Assembly (NCBI GenBank): GCA_050740255.1
Contig: JBOICV010000072.1
Location: 1-45,471, forward strand
Origin: JBOICV01 sp050740255
Lineage (GTDB): Bacteria; Pseudomonadota; Gammaproteobacteria; Nevskiales; JBOICV01
Direction of reading: 5' to 3'
Length of the DNA: 45,471 bases
The position numbers and the translations under genes are program-made. Below, piece after piece: positions 1 through 8,285 of the stretch. The notes beneath the pieces were generated by a model. It worked only from the letters and a program-made list of their open reading frames with translations. It searched no databases and was not told the origin of the DNA. Positions within the stretch are counted from its first letter, which is position 1. Every line of letters starts with the position of its first letter.

Positions 1-1110
<1,110 letters not shown>

Positions 1111-1154
1111 TGACTACCTCACAAAACAGTCGTGCATGAGAGGGCTCCAGGGGC

Positions 1155-1239
1155 GTCTAACGCCCGCGCTCAGAGGCGCGAAGGAGCCGCGCCTTGGCGG
1201 CGACTGAAGCGTCCCGCTGGAGCGCGTTGTTATGTGACT
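1155..1239 (-). other. attC: Integron attC recombination site
   Basis: Read on the minus strand, this 85-nt site has the full attC layout. R'' is ACATAAC (1235-1229), followed by a 5-nt spacer. L'' is GCTCCAG (1223-1217), then a GC-rich variable arm. L' is CTGAGC (1173-1168), followed by a 6-nt spacer. R' is GTTAGAC (1161-1155), matching GTTRRRY. L'' carries one base more than L', giving the extrahelical base that orients recombination on the bottom strand. The expected crossover is between G1161 and T1160. It begins 3 nt after the stop codon of the cassette ORF. The assignment rests on pattern matching by eye, without a covariance model search. Confidence 0.85.
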
Positions 1240-2040
1240 TCTTCACATTCGATGAGAAAGCGCTGCACGCATTGTGCATTTGAACAGATCAGCCCAAGTA
1301 AGCCAGCCCATGTGTTTTGCAACTACATCCAGTGGCGGGGCGTTGATCCCAGCGAGTGCTTTGGCTAATGGGCGCAAGCTATGGTTGCGGCCGTGTTTGT
1401 AGTAGAAAAATAACCACGCACTCCGCCATTTGTCTTTGTATTGCCCACCCGGCGTTCCAACTGCTACATCCTTTTTCTTTCTCTCGAACATTACTTCAGG
1501 CGGTGCAATATCCAGGAACACGAAGAAGAACTCTCGTCGGTCACCTGAGACCGAATCTAGGCCAACCCTTAGTTTCTTCGCGATTTGATCGTGGGGCTTT
1601 TCAGGGAGAGATGCAGGGCTTACCGAGGAATAGAGTTTGGCTTCGACGAATACCAGCACCCCGGGTGCTTCAATGCTCGCATCTACTTCTGTGGATTCCT
1701 TCGTCGTATTTCCGGTGTATGTCTTCCCGACGTGAATTGCAATATCGGTGCTTCCTATGCCGCGTGTCTGAAAAGACAGGGGACTTTTACCTTGAAAAGA
1801 ATCGTTCAATACCTCATCAAGCGCCGTCGCTTTATCCAAGCCTGGCAAATTAGCTAGAACATCAAAACATGACCAAGTGAGTGCGTCCTCGCTATTCGAG
1901 CTGACGGCGTTTCTTAGCTTGTGCTGCATCCCCTTATAGTCTTGGCTTAAGAATGACTCCAAAGCTTTCTCGCGACCAGGAAGGATCACATGGTTACGCT
2001 GATAGCTGTCGTAAATCATGAGGCCCTCTTAGTCACATAA
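1161..2040 (-). mobile_element. Integron-type gene cassette (880 bp, one ORF plus attC)
   Basis: In an integrated cassette the first bases come from its own attC: the six bases after the crossover G must complement the R'' box at the far end. That is seen here. The minus strand reads G|TTATGTGACT at 2041|2040, and the R'' end reads AGTCACATAAC (1239-1229), a perfect 11-bp inverted repeat flanking the ORF. The ORF fills nearly the whole element, with about 20 nt before its ATG and 3 nt after its stop, as is usual for cassettes. Base composition is visibly more AT-rich than both neighbours. No intI or attI is in the window, so this is either a lone cassette at a secondary site or the end of an attC cluster extending leftwards. 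Confidence 0.82.
1243..2019 (-). CDS. Cassette-encoded PD-(D/E)XK nuclease-like protein, uncharacterised
   Basis: A 258-residue protein I cannot place in a named family. Visible motifs suggest a PD-(D/E)XK fold: E44 in an early helix, D92 in GSTDIAI, a second acidic candidate D113, then the core strand with E126-A-K128 (VFVEAKLY), and Q145 in the following helix (HDQIAKKL). That order (acidic residue, ExK, Q) is the usual layout of restriction-endonuclease-like proteins. No signal peptide or membrane segment is seen. The start at 2019 follows an AGAGGG ribosome-binding site. It lies inside an integron-type cassette upstream of hsdM, so a DNA-processing or defence role is plausible, but this is inferred from fold and context only. 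AT-rich codon use suggests recent transfer. Confidence 0.75.
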   Translation of the reverse strand: MIYDSYQRNHVILPGREKALESFLSQDYKGMQHKLRNAVSSNSEDALTWSCFDVLANLPGLDKATALDEVLNDSFQGKSPLSFQTRGIGSTDIAIHVGKTYTGNTTKESTEVDASIEAPGVLVFVEAKLYSSVSPASLPEKPHDQIAKKLRVGLDSVSGDRREFFFVFLDIAPPEVMFERKKKDVAVGTPGGQYKDKWRSAWLFFYYKHGRNHSLRPLAKALAGINAPPLDVVAKHMGWLTWADLFKCTMRAALSHRM

Positions 2041-2053
2041 CTAAAATTAGACG

Positions 2054-2914
2054 TCAAAGCTTCTTGATTTTGTAGCCCTTCTTCCGCAACTGTGCAATCA
2101 AGCCGTCCGGACCGGGAATGTGCAGCGCACCGACAATGACCATCGCCGCGCGGCCCTGTTCTAGCTGGTCCACCACCGTGGGCATCCAGAAGTTATTGCG
2201 CGAGGAAATCAGCCGCCGGTATACATCCGGATGAACATCGCCCAGTTCGTCAAGCACGTCCACCAGCTCGCCCGAATCACCGTCTGTCCAGATCTCCAGC
2301 AGCTCGGCCGGGTCGTAGTCCAGCTCGTTGAGGTTTTCCAGTGTCGCCGCCAGGAAGTTCTCGGAAGTGGCGTCCGGCATATCGGTGAAGATGCTGAGCT
2401 GGGTTTTTGCGGTTTCGAGCGTGATCAGTTTTTTCTTGTCGCCCTTCGCGCGTTTCCAGTAATACTGGTCTACGCCATAACGCGGGTCATAGCCCTGCCG
2501 TACGTAGGCATTCATTTCCAGTGACAAAGCCGCGAGCCAGGGCTTGGAGCTGTAAAACATCTCCACGGGCAGCTTCATTTCCTCCGCCGCTTCGGTGAAT
2601 TCCTGCAGCAGCCAGCCGGGCCAGCGGTTTTGTATGGTTTGCCCGGTCGGATAAACACCGGCGCTCACCAGCTTGCGTTGCATTTCGGGTGCTGAAATGG
2701 CGTCGATGTCCGTTTCGAACAGCAGCACCTGGCTTTCGGCATAGGCAATATCGAATTTCTTATCGAGCGGATGCGCGGTCGGCGGCAGTACATGCACGCT
2801 GCCCACCAGGTACAGCGGCGCGCGCCCACCATCCACCCGCCACAACAACCCGGACGCCGATACGCTGACCGGTAGCAGCGCGATGAGTGAAACAAGCAGT
2901 GCAAGTTTACGCAT
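2054..2914 (-). CDS. TraB/GumN family protein, exported
   Basis: Protein of about 286 residues of the TraB/PrgY/GumN family. It begins with a signal peptide (MRKLALLVSLIALLPVSVSASG), so it probably acts outside the cytoplasm. Family hallmarks are the early strand YLVGSVHVLPP and the C-terminal block VIVGALHIPGPDGLIAQL followed by KGYKI. The family is related to Tiki-type metalloproteases, but the bacterial function is not established. The frame is open further upstream, but I chose ATG 2914 because it begins the signal peptide and overlaps the stop of the HAD phosphatase gene by 8 nt, implying translational coupling. Its stop lies only 13 nt from the cassette boundary. Confidence 0.85.
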   Translation of the reverse strand: MRKLALLVSLIALLPVSVSASGLLWRVDGGRAPLYLVGSVHVLPPTAHPLDKKFDIAYAESQVLLFETDIDAISAPEMQRKLVSAGVYPTGQTIQNRWPGWLLQEFTEAAEEMKLPVEMFYSSKPWLAALSLEMNAYVRQGYDPRYGVDQYYWKRAKGDKKKLITLETAKTQLSIFTDMPDATSENFLAATLENLNELDYDPAELLEIWTDGDSGELVDVLDELGDVHPDVYRRLISSRNNFWMPTVVDQLEQGRAAMVIVGALHIPGPDGLIAQLRKKGYKIKKL

Positions 2915-3644
2915 GGTCTGAAGCCCCCAGATTCCGGTCACGATCCGCCAGCCACTGCGGGACCTGCACAGCATCGGCAACAACCGCAATCGCCCCCGCC
3001 CCCAGCAAACGGGTCTTGTCGTGTACGCCGCAGGCCACCCCCAGCGCCGCGATGCCCGCGGCACGGGCCATGGTCATGTCGTACTCCGTGTCGCCAATCA
3101 TCAGTGCGCGGTCAGGTTCGGTAGCCGTGTGCAGCAGCAATTCCTCCAGCATGCGCGGGTCTGGTTTCGAGGCGGCCTCATCCGCGCAGCGGCTGGCACA
3201 AAAATACGCGCTTAAGCCGGTCTGCTGCAAGGCGCGGTTCAATCCTGCGCGGCTTTTGCCGGTGGCAATCGCCAGTTGGTAACCCTGAGCTTGCAGACGC
3301 GCCAGCGTGTCCGGAATCCCCGCGAACAAGGGCGTGTGCGCGCTCGGCAGGTTCCGGTAGTGCTGACCGTAGAGCTTAATAACGTCCAGCCGCGCGCTAT
3401 CGTCCAGCTCCGGGTAGAGGCGCGAAAACGCTTCGGTGAGTCCAAGCCCAATCAGCTCGCTGATTTGCTCGTTGCGGCGCGCCGGCAGTTTCAGCAATTC
3501 GATTGCGATCTGAAAACTGGCGACAATCTGACCGGCGGAATCCATCAAGGTGCCGTCCCAGTCGAAGATGAGCAGATCAAATCGTTTCTGGATTCCGGCG
3601 TGCGCCGGAATGACGTCAATAAGTTGTGGGTTGCGCTGATTCAT
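2907..3644 (-). CDS. HAD-superfamily phosphatase (phosphoglycolate phosphatase-like)
   Basis: A 245-residue HAD hydrolase of subfamily IA. Motif I is DWDGTLMDS with the nucleophilic Asp and the acid/base Asp. Motif II is the Thr of IATGKS, motif III the Lys of SKPDP, and motif IV GDTEYDM. A helical cap follows motif I. Neighbourhood with rluC is typical: E. coli and Pseudomonas relatives carry a similar HAD gene (Gph/MupP-like) in other contexts, so the substrate is open. The ATG at 3644 overlaps the rluC stop by 4 nt (ATGA), supporting this start. Residues 11-19 (VIPAHAGIQ) are encoded by a palindromic repeat that has entered the frame between the start codon and motif I. Confidence 0.88.
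   Translation of the reverse strand: MNQRNPQLIDVIPAHAGIQKRFDLLIFDWDGTLMDSAGQIVASFQIAIELLKLPARRNEQISELIGLGLTEAFSRLYPELDDSARLDVIKLYGQHYRNLPSAHTPLFAGIPDTLARLQAQGYQLAIATGKSRAGLNRALQQTGLSAYFCASRCADEAASKPDPRMLEELLLHTATEPDRALMIGDTEYDMTMARAAGIAALGVACGVHDKTRLLGAGAIAVVADAVQVPQWLADRDRNLGASDHA
3588..3614. repeat. Dispersed palindromic repeat within a coding sequence
   Basis: A 27-bp palindrome with arms GATTCCGGCG and CGCCGGAATGAC. The same family occurs at 7412-7438 and, in expanded form, at 40027-40077. Here it is read in frame by the HAD phosphatase gene and encodes the residues VIPAHAGIQ. This family of extragenic palindromes is widespread in proteobacteria. Confidence 0.85.
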
Positions 3645-4597
3645 TTGCGCAGGCGCTCGAGAATCTGCTCCAAATCCGCCGGTAAGGGCGCGCGCAAATC
3701 GTAACGGCCGCCCGGTATATCCACCCGCAGGCGCTCGGCGTGCAGGAACATGCGCTTGAGTCCGTATTCCCGCAGGCGCCGGTCGGTTTCCCGCTCGCCG
3801 TACTTGGGATCGCCCGCAACGGGGTGGCCGGACAGCTCGGCATGCGCGCGGATTTGATGGGTGCGCCCGGTGTGCAGGGTCACGCGCACCAGGGTCGCCA
3901 GCCGGCCGAAACGCTGCACGACTTCGAATTCGCTATGTGCTTCCTTGCCGGCTGACTCGTCTGCTTCCACCATGCGTTCGCCACCGCGCACCGCATTCTT
4001 GACCAGGGCAAGGCGGACATGGCGAAGTTTGTCCGGCCAATTGCCGGCGACCAGCGCGAGATAAGTCTTGTGCGCACTGCGTTCGCGCAGCGCCCTGTGC
4101 AAGGCCGTCAGCGCCGTGCGGGTCTTGGCCAGCACCAGCACCCCGCTGGTGTCGCGATCCAGCCGATGCGCCAGTTCCAGATAGCTCAGATCGGGCCGCG
4201 CGGCGCGCAGGGCTTCGATCATGCCGAAACGAACGTCGGTGCCGGCATGCGCGGCCAGGCCCGGCGGCTTGTTCACCACCAGCAGCTCGTCATCTTCTTG
4301 CAATACCGTATCCCGCACACGTTCCAGCATGGCGTCCGGCGGGCGCGCGGCTACCCCAACCTCAGCCCGACGCAGCGGCGGCAGACGGATCTCGTCGCCG
4401 GCGGACAGCTTGCGCATGGGTTTGGCGCGGCCCTTGTTCACCCGCACCTGGCCGCTGCGCAGCAGCCGGTAGATGTGCGAGCGCGGCACGTCCTTCAACA
4501 CCCTTAGCAAGTAGTTGTCTATGCGCTGGCCGGCTTCCTCGGCCTGCACCTTGATGTAACGGACGCCGCTAAGCACGGGGGAAGGGTTTTGTGTCAC
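3641..4597 (-). CDS. rluC: 23S rRNA pseudouridine(955/2504/2580) synthase
   Basis: A 318-residue RluA-family pseudouridine synthase acting on 23S rRNA in the large subunit. An N-terminal S4 RNA-binding domain (about residues 20-80, with RIDNYLLRVL and SGQVRVNKGRAKP) precedes the catalytic domain. Its hallmark is HRLDRDTSGVLV near residue 144, where the second Asp is the catalytic residue. The C-terminal GRTHQIRAH block is also present. The start is GTG at 4597. Position divergent from rne across a 360-nt gap matches the classical rluC-rne layout of Gammaproteobacteria. It heads an overlapping operon with the HAD phosphatase and GumN-like genes. Confidence 0.95.
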   Translation of the reverse strand: MTQNPSPVLSGVRYIKVQAEEAGQRIDNYLLRVLKDVPRSHIYRLLRSGQVRVNKGRAKPMRKLSAGDEIRLPPLRRAEVGVAARPPDAMLERVRDTVLQEDDELLVVNKPPGLAAHAGTDVRFGMIEALRAARPDLSYLELAHRLDRDTSGVLVLAKTRTALTALHRALRERSAHKTYLALVAGNWPDKLRHVRLALVKNAVRGGERMVEADESAGKEAHSEFEVVQRFGRLATLVRVTLHTGRTHQIRAHAELSGHPVAGDPKYGERETDRRLREYGLKRMFLHAERLRVDIPGGRYDLRAPLPADLEQILERLRK

Positions 4598-4957
4598 AAT
4601 AGGTCACCCTGCGCGTCTAAGGCTAAGCAATTGATTCTCAAAGTCTTGACGCGTCGGACAGGCGGCCGCAGACGCGGCACACCGGCACCAAAGTCCTCTT
4701 GAATCCCAATGGGTTGAGAGTCTAGCAGAGCCGGCCTACCGGGCCTTCGTGTGAGACCGGAAAGCGCGTCGGGCCATAACAGTTTTAGGCATGCTCCCAA
4801 GGTTATGCGGAGCGGCAAGGCGAGTCAGTGATGGAGTCATTCCTGTTCTGGCTGTTGATTCTGGGCGTGAGCGCGCTGCTGGTGCGCGCCGCCCCGGATC
4901 GTGCCCGGCTGCACGTTACTTTGGGGTCGCGCCCTCTTGTGAGCGAGTACCCGAAAA
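4598..4957. promoter_or_regulatory. rluC-rne divergent intergenic region and rne leader
   Basis: A 360-nt gap between the divergent rluC and rne starts. It must hold promoters for both, although I see no convincing -35/-10 pair. In E. coli the rne leader is also about 360 nt and folds into hairpins through which RNase E controls its own mRNA. The size and position match here, and GC-rich inverted segments such as GCCGGCC/GGGCC near 4730-4745 could form hairpins. The autoregulatory role is an inference from position. Two short open frames (4594-4818 minus and 4828-5070 plus) lie in the gap; I do not accept either as a gene. Confidence 0.5.
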
Positions 4958-7387
4958 ATGAAACGCATTTTGATCAACGCGACCCAGCCGGAAGAGCTGC
5001 GCGTCGCCCTCGTGGATGGCCAGAAACTATACGATCTGGACCTAGAAGTAGCTTCAAAAGAACAACGTAAGTCCAACGTTTACAAAGGTAAAATAACCAG
5101 GGTCGAACCGAGCCTGGAGGCCGCGTTCGTGGACTACGGCGCGGAGCGCCACGGCTTTTTGCCCTTAAAAGAAATCTCCCGCAGCTACTTCAAGAAAGAC
5201 GCCGGCAACAATATCCGCGAGCTGCTCTCCGAAGGCCAGGAACTGATCGTTCAGGTCGAAAAGGAAGAACGCGGCAATAAGGGCGCGGCCCTGACCACCT
5301 TCGTCAGCCTGGCCGGCCGCTATCTGGTGCTGATGCCCAATAACCCCCGCGCCGGTGGCGTGTCGCGCCGGATCGAGGGTGAGGAGCGCTCGGATGTCCG
5401 CGAGGCTCTGGCGGATATCGCTATTCCCGAGGGCATGGGCGCCATCGTGCGCACCAACGGCGTCGGCCGCAGCGCCGAGGAATTGCAGTGGGATCTCGAC
5501 TATCTGTTGCAGCTCTGGCAGGCGATCGAGAAGGCCGGCGGCGAACGCGTCGCGCCGTTCCTGGTTTATCAGGAAAGCAACATCATCATCCGCGCCTTGC
5601 GTGACTACATGCGTAAGGACATCGGCGAAGTCCTGATCGACGATGCCAAGACCTACGAACAGGCGCGCGAATTCATGCAGACCGTCATGCCTGGCGGCAT
5701 GACCAAGCTCAAGCTGTATCACGACCACATCCCGTTGTTTTCACGCTTCCAGATCGAGAGCCAGATCGAAAGCGCGTTCCGGCGCGAAGTGCGGCTGCCG
5801 TCCGGCGGTGTGCTGGTGATTGATCACAACGAAGCGCTGACCGCGATAGACATCAACTCGTCGAAGGCCACCGGCGGCGGCGATATCGAGGAAACTGCGT
5901 TCAATACCAATCTTGAAGCCGCGGATGAGATCGCGCGCCAACTGCGCCTGCGCGACCTCGGCGGCCTGCTGGTGATTGATTTCATTGATATGGGTCCGAA
6001 CCGCAATCAGCGCGCGGTGGAAGAGCGGCTGGAGATGGCGGTGAAGATCGACCGCGCTCGCGTTCAAATTGGTCGTATCTCACGCTTCGGCCTGCTGGAG
6101 ATGTCGCGCCAGCGGCTGCGTCCGTCTCTGGGTGAGTATAGTCACGAGAGCTGCCCGCGTTGCGAAGGCCAGGGTACGATCCGCGGCGTCGAATCGCTGG
6201 CGCTGTCGGTGCTGCGCCTGATCGAAGAAGAAGCCATGAAGGACCGCACCGCGCGCGTGGTGGCGCAGGTACCGGTCAAAGTGGGCGCTTATCTGTTGAA
6301 CGAGAAACGCGCGCCGATGGCGGCGCTGGAAGCGCGCTGCAAGGTGCAGCTCACAATCGTGCCGAACGAGCACATCGAGACGCCGCATTTCGAGATTCGT
6401 CGCATCCGCGACGATCAGCTCAAGGAAGTCGGCAATTTTGAGGTCAGCTACCAGTTGCCGTCGGATGCGTCCGCGACTGCAAACTCAGAAGTGACGACTT
6501 GGCAGACGCGCGTCGCACAAGCCCAGCAACAGGCCGCGGTGCAGCGCGTTCTGCCGGTGGCTCCGCCGCCGGCAGCCGCGGTGGAAACCGTCGTAGTGCC
6601 CGCCGCTCAGCCAGCCGCAGCAGCGCCAAAGAAGCGCGGGTTTGGCGACTGGTTCAAGTCGCTGATGGGCGGCAAGGAAAAAGCCGAAGCGCCGGCCAGT
6701 TCGCCGGCAACGGTAAGCACGCCCGCCAGTGCGCGAGGCGATGCCGCACGATCCCAGCAGCAGCGGCGTTCCTTCGACCGGGCTCAGGACAGAGATGGCC
6801 GCCGCGGTGGGCGTGACGATCGCCGCGGATCGCGTCATGGGCAACAGCATCAGGGTGGGCGCGACCGCGACCCGCGGCGCGACGGACGTGGGCCACAGCG
6901 GGATTCCCGCCCACAGCAGAACCCGCAACAGGCGCAGCAGCGTCCTGCTCCACAGGCACCGGTCGCTGGCGAAACCACCCAGCAAGCTCCAGCCGCAGTT
7001 CCGGGGGGAGCAGCCGCTCAGAATGGCCAGGCCGCTGCGCGTGAGGGCGCACCCCGACGCAATCGGCGTGGCCGCCGCGGCGGACGACGCAACCGCGAGG
7101 GGCAGCAGCCCGGCGCGACGGGACAGCAACGTCCCGGCCCACAGGGGCAGCAAGGCGCCACAGCACCCGCGATAAATCCGCTACCCGACGATTTATTCAC
7201 GCCGCCGGTGGCGACTCAACCGACCGCGCCGCCGCCGCTGGCCACCGAGGCACCGCCGTCCGTGCGCGAAGAGATTCCGCCGTTTCTGCGGACGCCGCCG
7301 CTAGTTCCAGCCGCAGCGCCTCCGCCGGTAGAACGCAGCGAACCGGCCGAGGCGCCTCGCACCAGCGAAGCGCCGCCGACCGGCTAA
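4958..7387 (+). CDS. rne: Ribonuclease E
   Basis: An 809-residue endoribonuclease E, the main enzyme of mRNA turnover and rRNA/tRNA processing. The N-terminal catalytic half is complete: an S1 domain (residues about 37-120, VYKGKITRVEPSLEAAFVDYG), the RNase H-like and 5'-sensor parts, and the DNase I-like catalytic centre with its two metal-binding Asp (AIDINSSK and VIDFIDM). The Zn-link CPRCEGQG is near residue 398. The C-terminal part from about residue 480 is low complexity, with a likely membrane-binding amphipathic helix (GFGDWFKSLMGG, near 560), Arg/Gly/Gln-rich RNA-binding stretches and a Pro/Ala-rich tail. It is shorter than the E. coli enzyme (1061 residues), almost entirely in the scaffold half. 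The ATG at 4958 matches the conserved MKRILINA start. Confidence 0.97.
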   Translation: MKRILINATQPEELRVALVDGQKLYDLDLEVASKEQRKSNVYKGKITRVEPSLEAAFVDYGAERHGFLPLKEISRSYFKKDAGNNIRELLSEGQELIVQVEKEERGNKGAALTTFVSLAGRYLVLMPNNPRAGGVSRRIEGEERSDVREALADIAIPEGMGAIVRTNGVGRSAEELQWDLDYLLQLWQAIEKAGGERVAPFLVYQESNIIIRALRDYMRKDIGEVLIDDAKTYEQAREFMQTVMPGGMTKLKLYHDHIPLFSRFQIESQIESAFRREVRLPSGGVLVIDHNEALTAIDINSSKATGGGDIEETAFNTNLEAADEIARQLRLRDLGGLLVIDFIDMGPNRNQRAVEERLEMAVKIDRARVQIGRISRFGLLEMSRQRLRPSLGEYSHESCPRCEGQGTIRGVESLALSVLRLIEEEAMKDRTARVVAQVPVKVGAYLLNEKRAPMAALEARCKVQLTIVPNEHIETPHFEIRRIRDDQLKEVGNFEVSYQLPSDASATANSEVTTWQTRVAQAQQQAAVQRVLPVAPPPAAAVETVVVPAAQPAAAAPKKRGFGDWFKSLMGGKEKAEAPASSPATVSTPASARGDAARSQQQRRSFDRAQDRDGRRGGRDDRRGSRHGQQHQGGRDRDPRRDGRGPQRDSRPQQNPQQAQQRPAPQAPVAGETTQQAPAAVPGGAAAQNGQAAAREGAPRRNRRGRRGGRRNREGQQPGATGQQRPGPQGQQGATAPAINPLPDDLFTPPVATQPTAPPPLATEAPPSVREEIPPFLRTPPLVPAAAPPPVERSEPAEAPRTSEAPPTG

Positions 7388-7411
7388 GGAACGCTGAACT
7401 AATCCCATGCT

Positions 7412-7438
7412 GTCATTCCGGCGCAGGCCGGAATCCAG
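7412..7438. repeat. Dispersed palindromic repeat (same family as 3588-3614)
   Basis: A palindrome with arms GTCATTCCGGC and GCCGGAATCCAG, 24 nt after the rne stop. The family also occurs at 3588-3614 and 40027-40077. It lies in the rne-cobB gap and could protect the rne mRNA 3' end. Confidence 0.85.
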
Positions 7439-7454
7439 TCTGTTCAAACCCTGG

Positions 7455-7497
7455 ACACCGGCTGGAGTTCATCCTGAGCTTGTCGAAGGGCCGGTGT
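7455..7497 (+). terminator. Stem-loop after rne enclosing a CTGAGCTTGTCGAAGG repeat
   Basis: ACACCGGC (7455-7462) and GCCGGTGT (7490-7497) can pair over 8 bp. The 27-nt loop contains the dispersed repeat TCATCCTGAGCTTGTCGAAGG. No U-tract follows, so an intrinsic terminator is not established; it may be only a repeat element. The repeat family recurs at 36195-36251. Confidence 0.35.
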
Positions 7498-7521
7498 GAC
7501 GGATTATTTATTGCTTCCGTA

Positions 7522-8256
7522 ATGGCTATTGACTACGCGTCGCATATTGAAATGGCCGGCAGTACAAAGTCCATCGTGGTGCTGACCGGCGCGGGCATTT
7601 CCGCGGAATCCGGTCTGCGTACCTTCCGCGACAACAACGGCCTGTGGGAGGAACACCGCGTTCAGGATGTCGCCACGCCGGAGGGCTTCGCGCGTAACCC
7701 TGCCCTGGTTGACCGTTTTTACAACGAGCGGCGCGCCCAGTTGCACACTGCTCAGTCGAATGCGGCGCACCGCGCACTGGCAGAACTGGAGCAGCGCTGG
7801 TCGGGATCGTTCTTGCTCGTAACGCAGAACGTTGACGACCTGCATGAACGCGCCGGCTCGAAGAAGCTCCTGCATATGCACGGTGAACTGCTGAGGGCGC
7901 GTTGCCTCGCCACCGATGCGGTCCATGCCTGGCACGAACCGATAGACCGCAGCACGCCCTGCCCTTGCTGCCGTACCGCAGGCAATCTGCGTCCGCACAT
8001 CGTCTGGTTTGGCGAGATGCCGCTGCATCTCGACGAAATATCAGCCGCGCTGGCGGATTGCACGTTGTTTATCAGTGTGGGAACCTCCGGTGAGGTTTAT
8101 CCCGCCGCGGGCTTCGTGCAGATGACCTCGCGTGACTGCCGGCGGATCGAGGTCAACCCGGCTGGTACTTCCATTTCCCACGCTTTTGGCGAACACCGCA
8201 CGGGTCCGGCTGGAGTGCAGTTACCCAAACTCGTCGCGGAGCTGTTGGCAGGCTAG
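7522..8256 (+). CDS. cobB: NAD-dependent protein deacylase, CobB-type sirtuin
   Basis: A sirtuin of about 244 residues that removes acyl groups from lysines using NAD+. Motifs are GAGISAESGLRTFR (NAD binding), TQNVDDLHERAG, and the catalytic His in HMHGE. A short zinc module contains Cys at ARCLA and at CPCC, followed by GNLRPHIVWFGE and SVGTSG. The YNERR segment supplies the Tyr and Arg that mark class III, SIRT5-like enzymes acting on succinyl- and malonyl-lysine. The frame stays open to TTG 7480, but that part is derived from a dispersed repeat. I chose ATG 7522, with ATG 7552 as an alternative; neither has a strong ribosome-binding site. Confidence 0.92.
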   Translation: MAIDYASHIEMAGSTKSIVVLTGAGISAESGLRTFRDNNGLWEEHRVQDVATPEGFARNPALVDRFYNERRAQLHTAQSNAAHRALAELEQRWSGSFLLVTQNVDDLHERAGSKKLLHMHGELLRARCLATDAVHAWHEPIDRSTPCPCCRTAGNLRPHIVWFGEMPLHLDEISAALADCTLFISVGTSGEVYPAAGFVQMTSRDCRRIEVNPAGTSISHAFGEHRTGPAGVQLPKLVAELLAG

Positions 8257-8285
8257 GCGCACAAACATCGCGAGCAGGCTCGCTC

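Noticed and set aside
4594..4818. 74-codon open frame upstream of rluC, ending in a 4-nt overlap with its GTG
   Set aside because: The overlap is suggestive of coupling, but the product is low in recognisable features, Arg/Pro-rich as expected for GC-rich noise, and lies in the expected promoter region.
4828..5070. 80-codon frame with a hydrophobic start in the rne leader
   Set aside because: It overlaps rne by more than 100 nt in another frame and its second half is the shadow of rne. A short leader peptide cannot be excluded, but nothing supports it.
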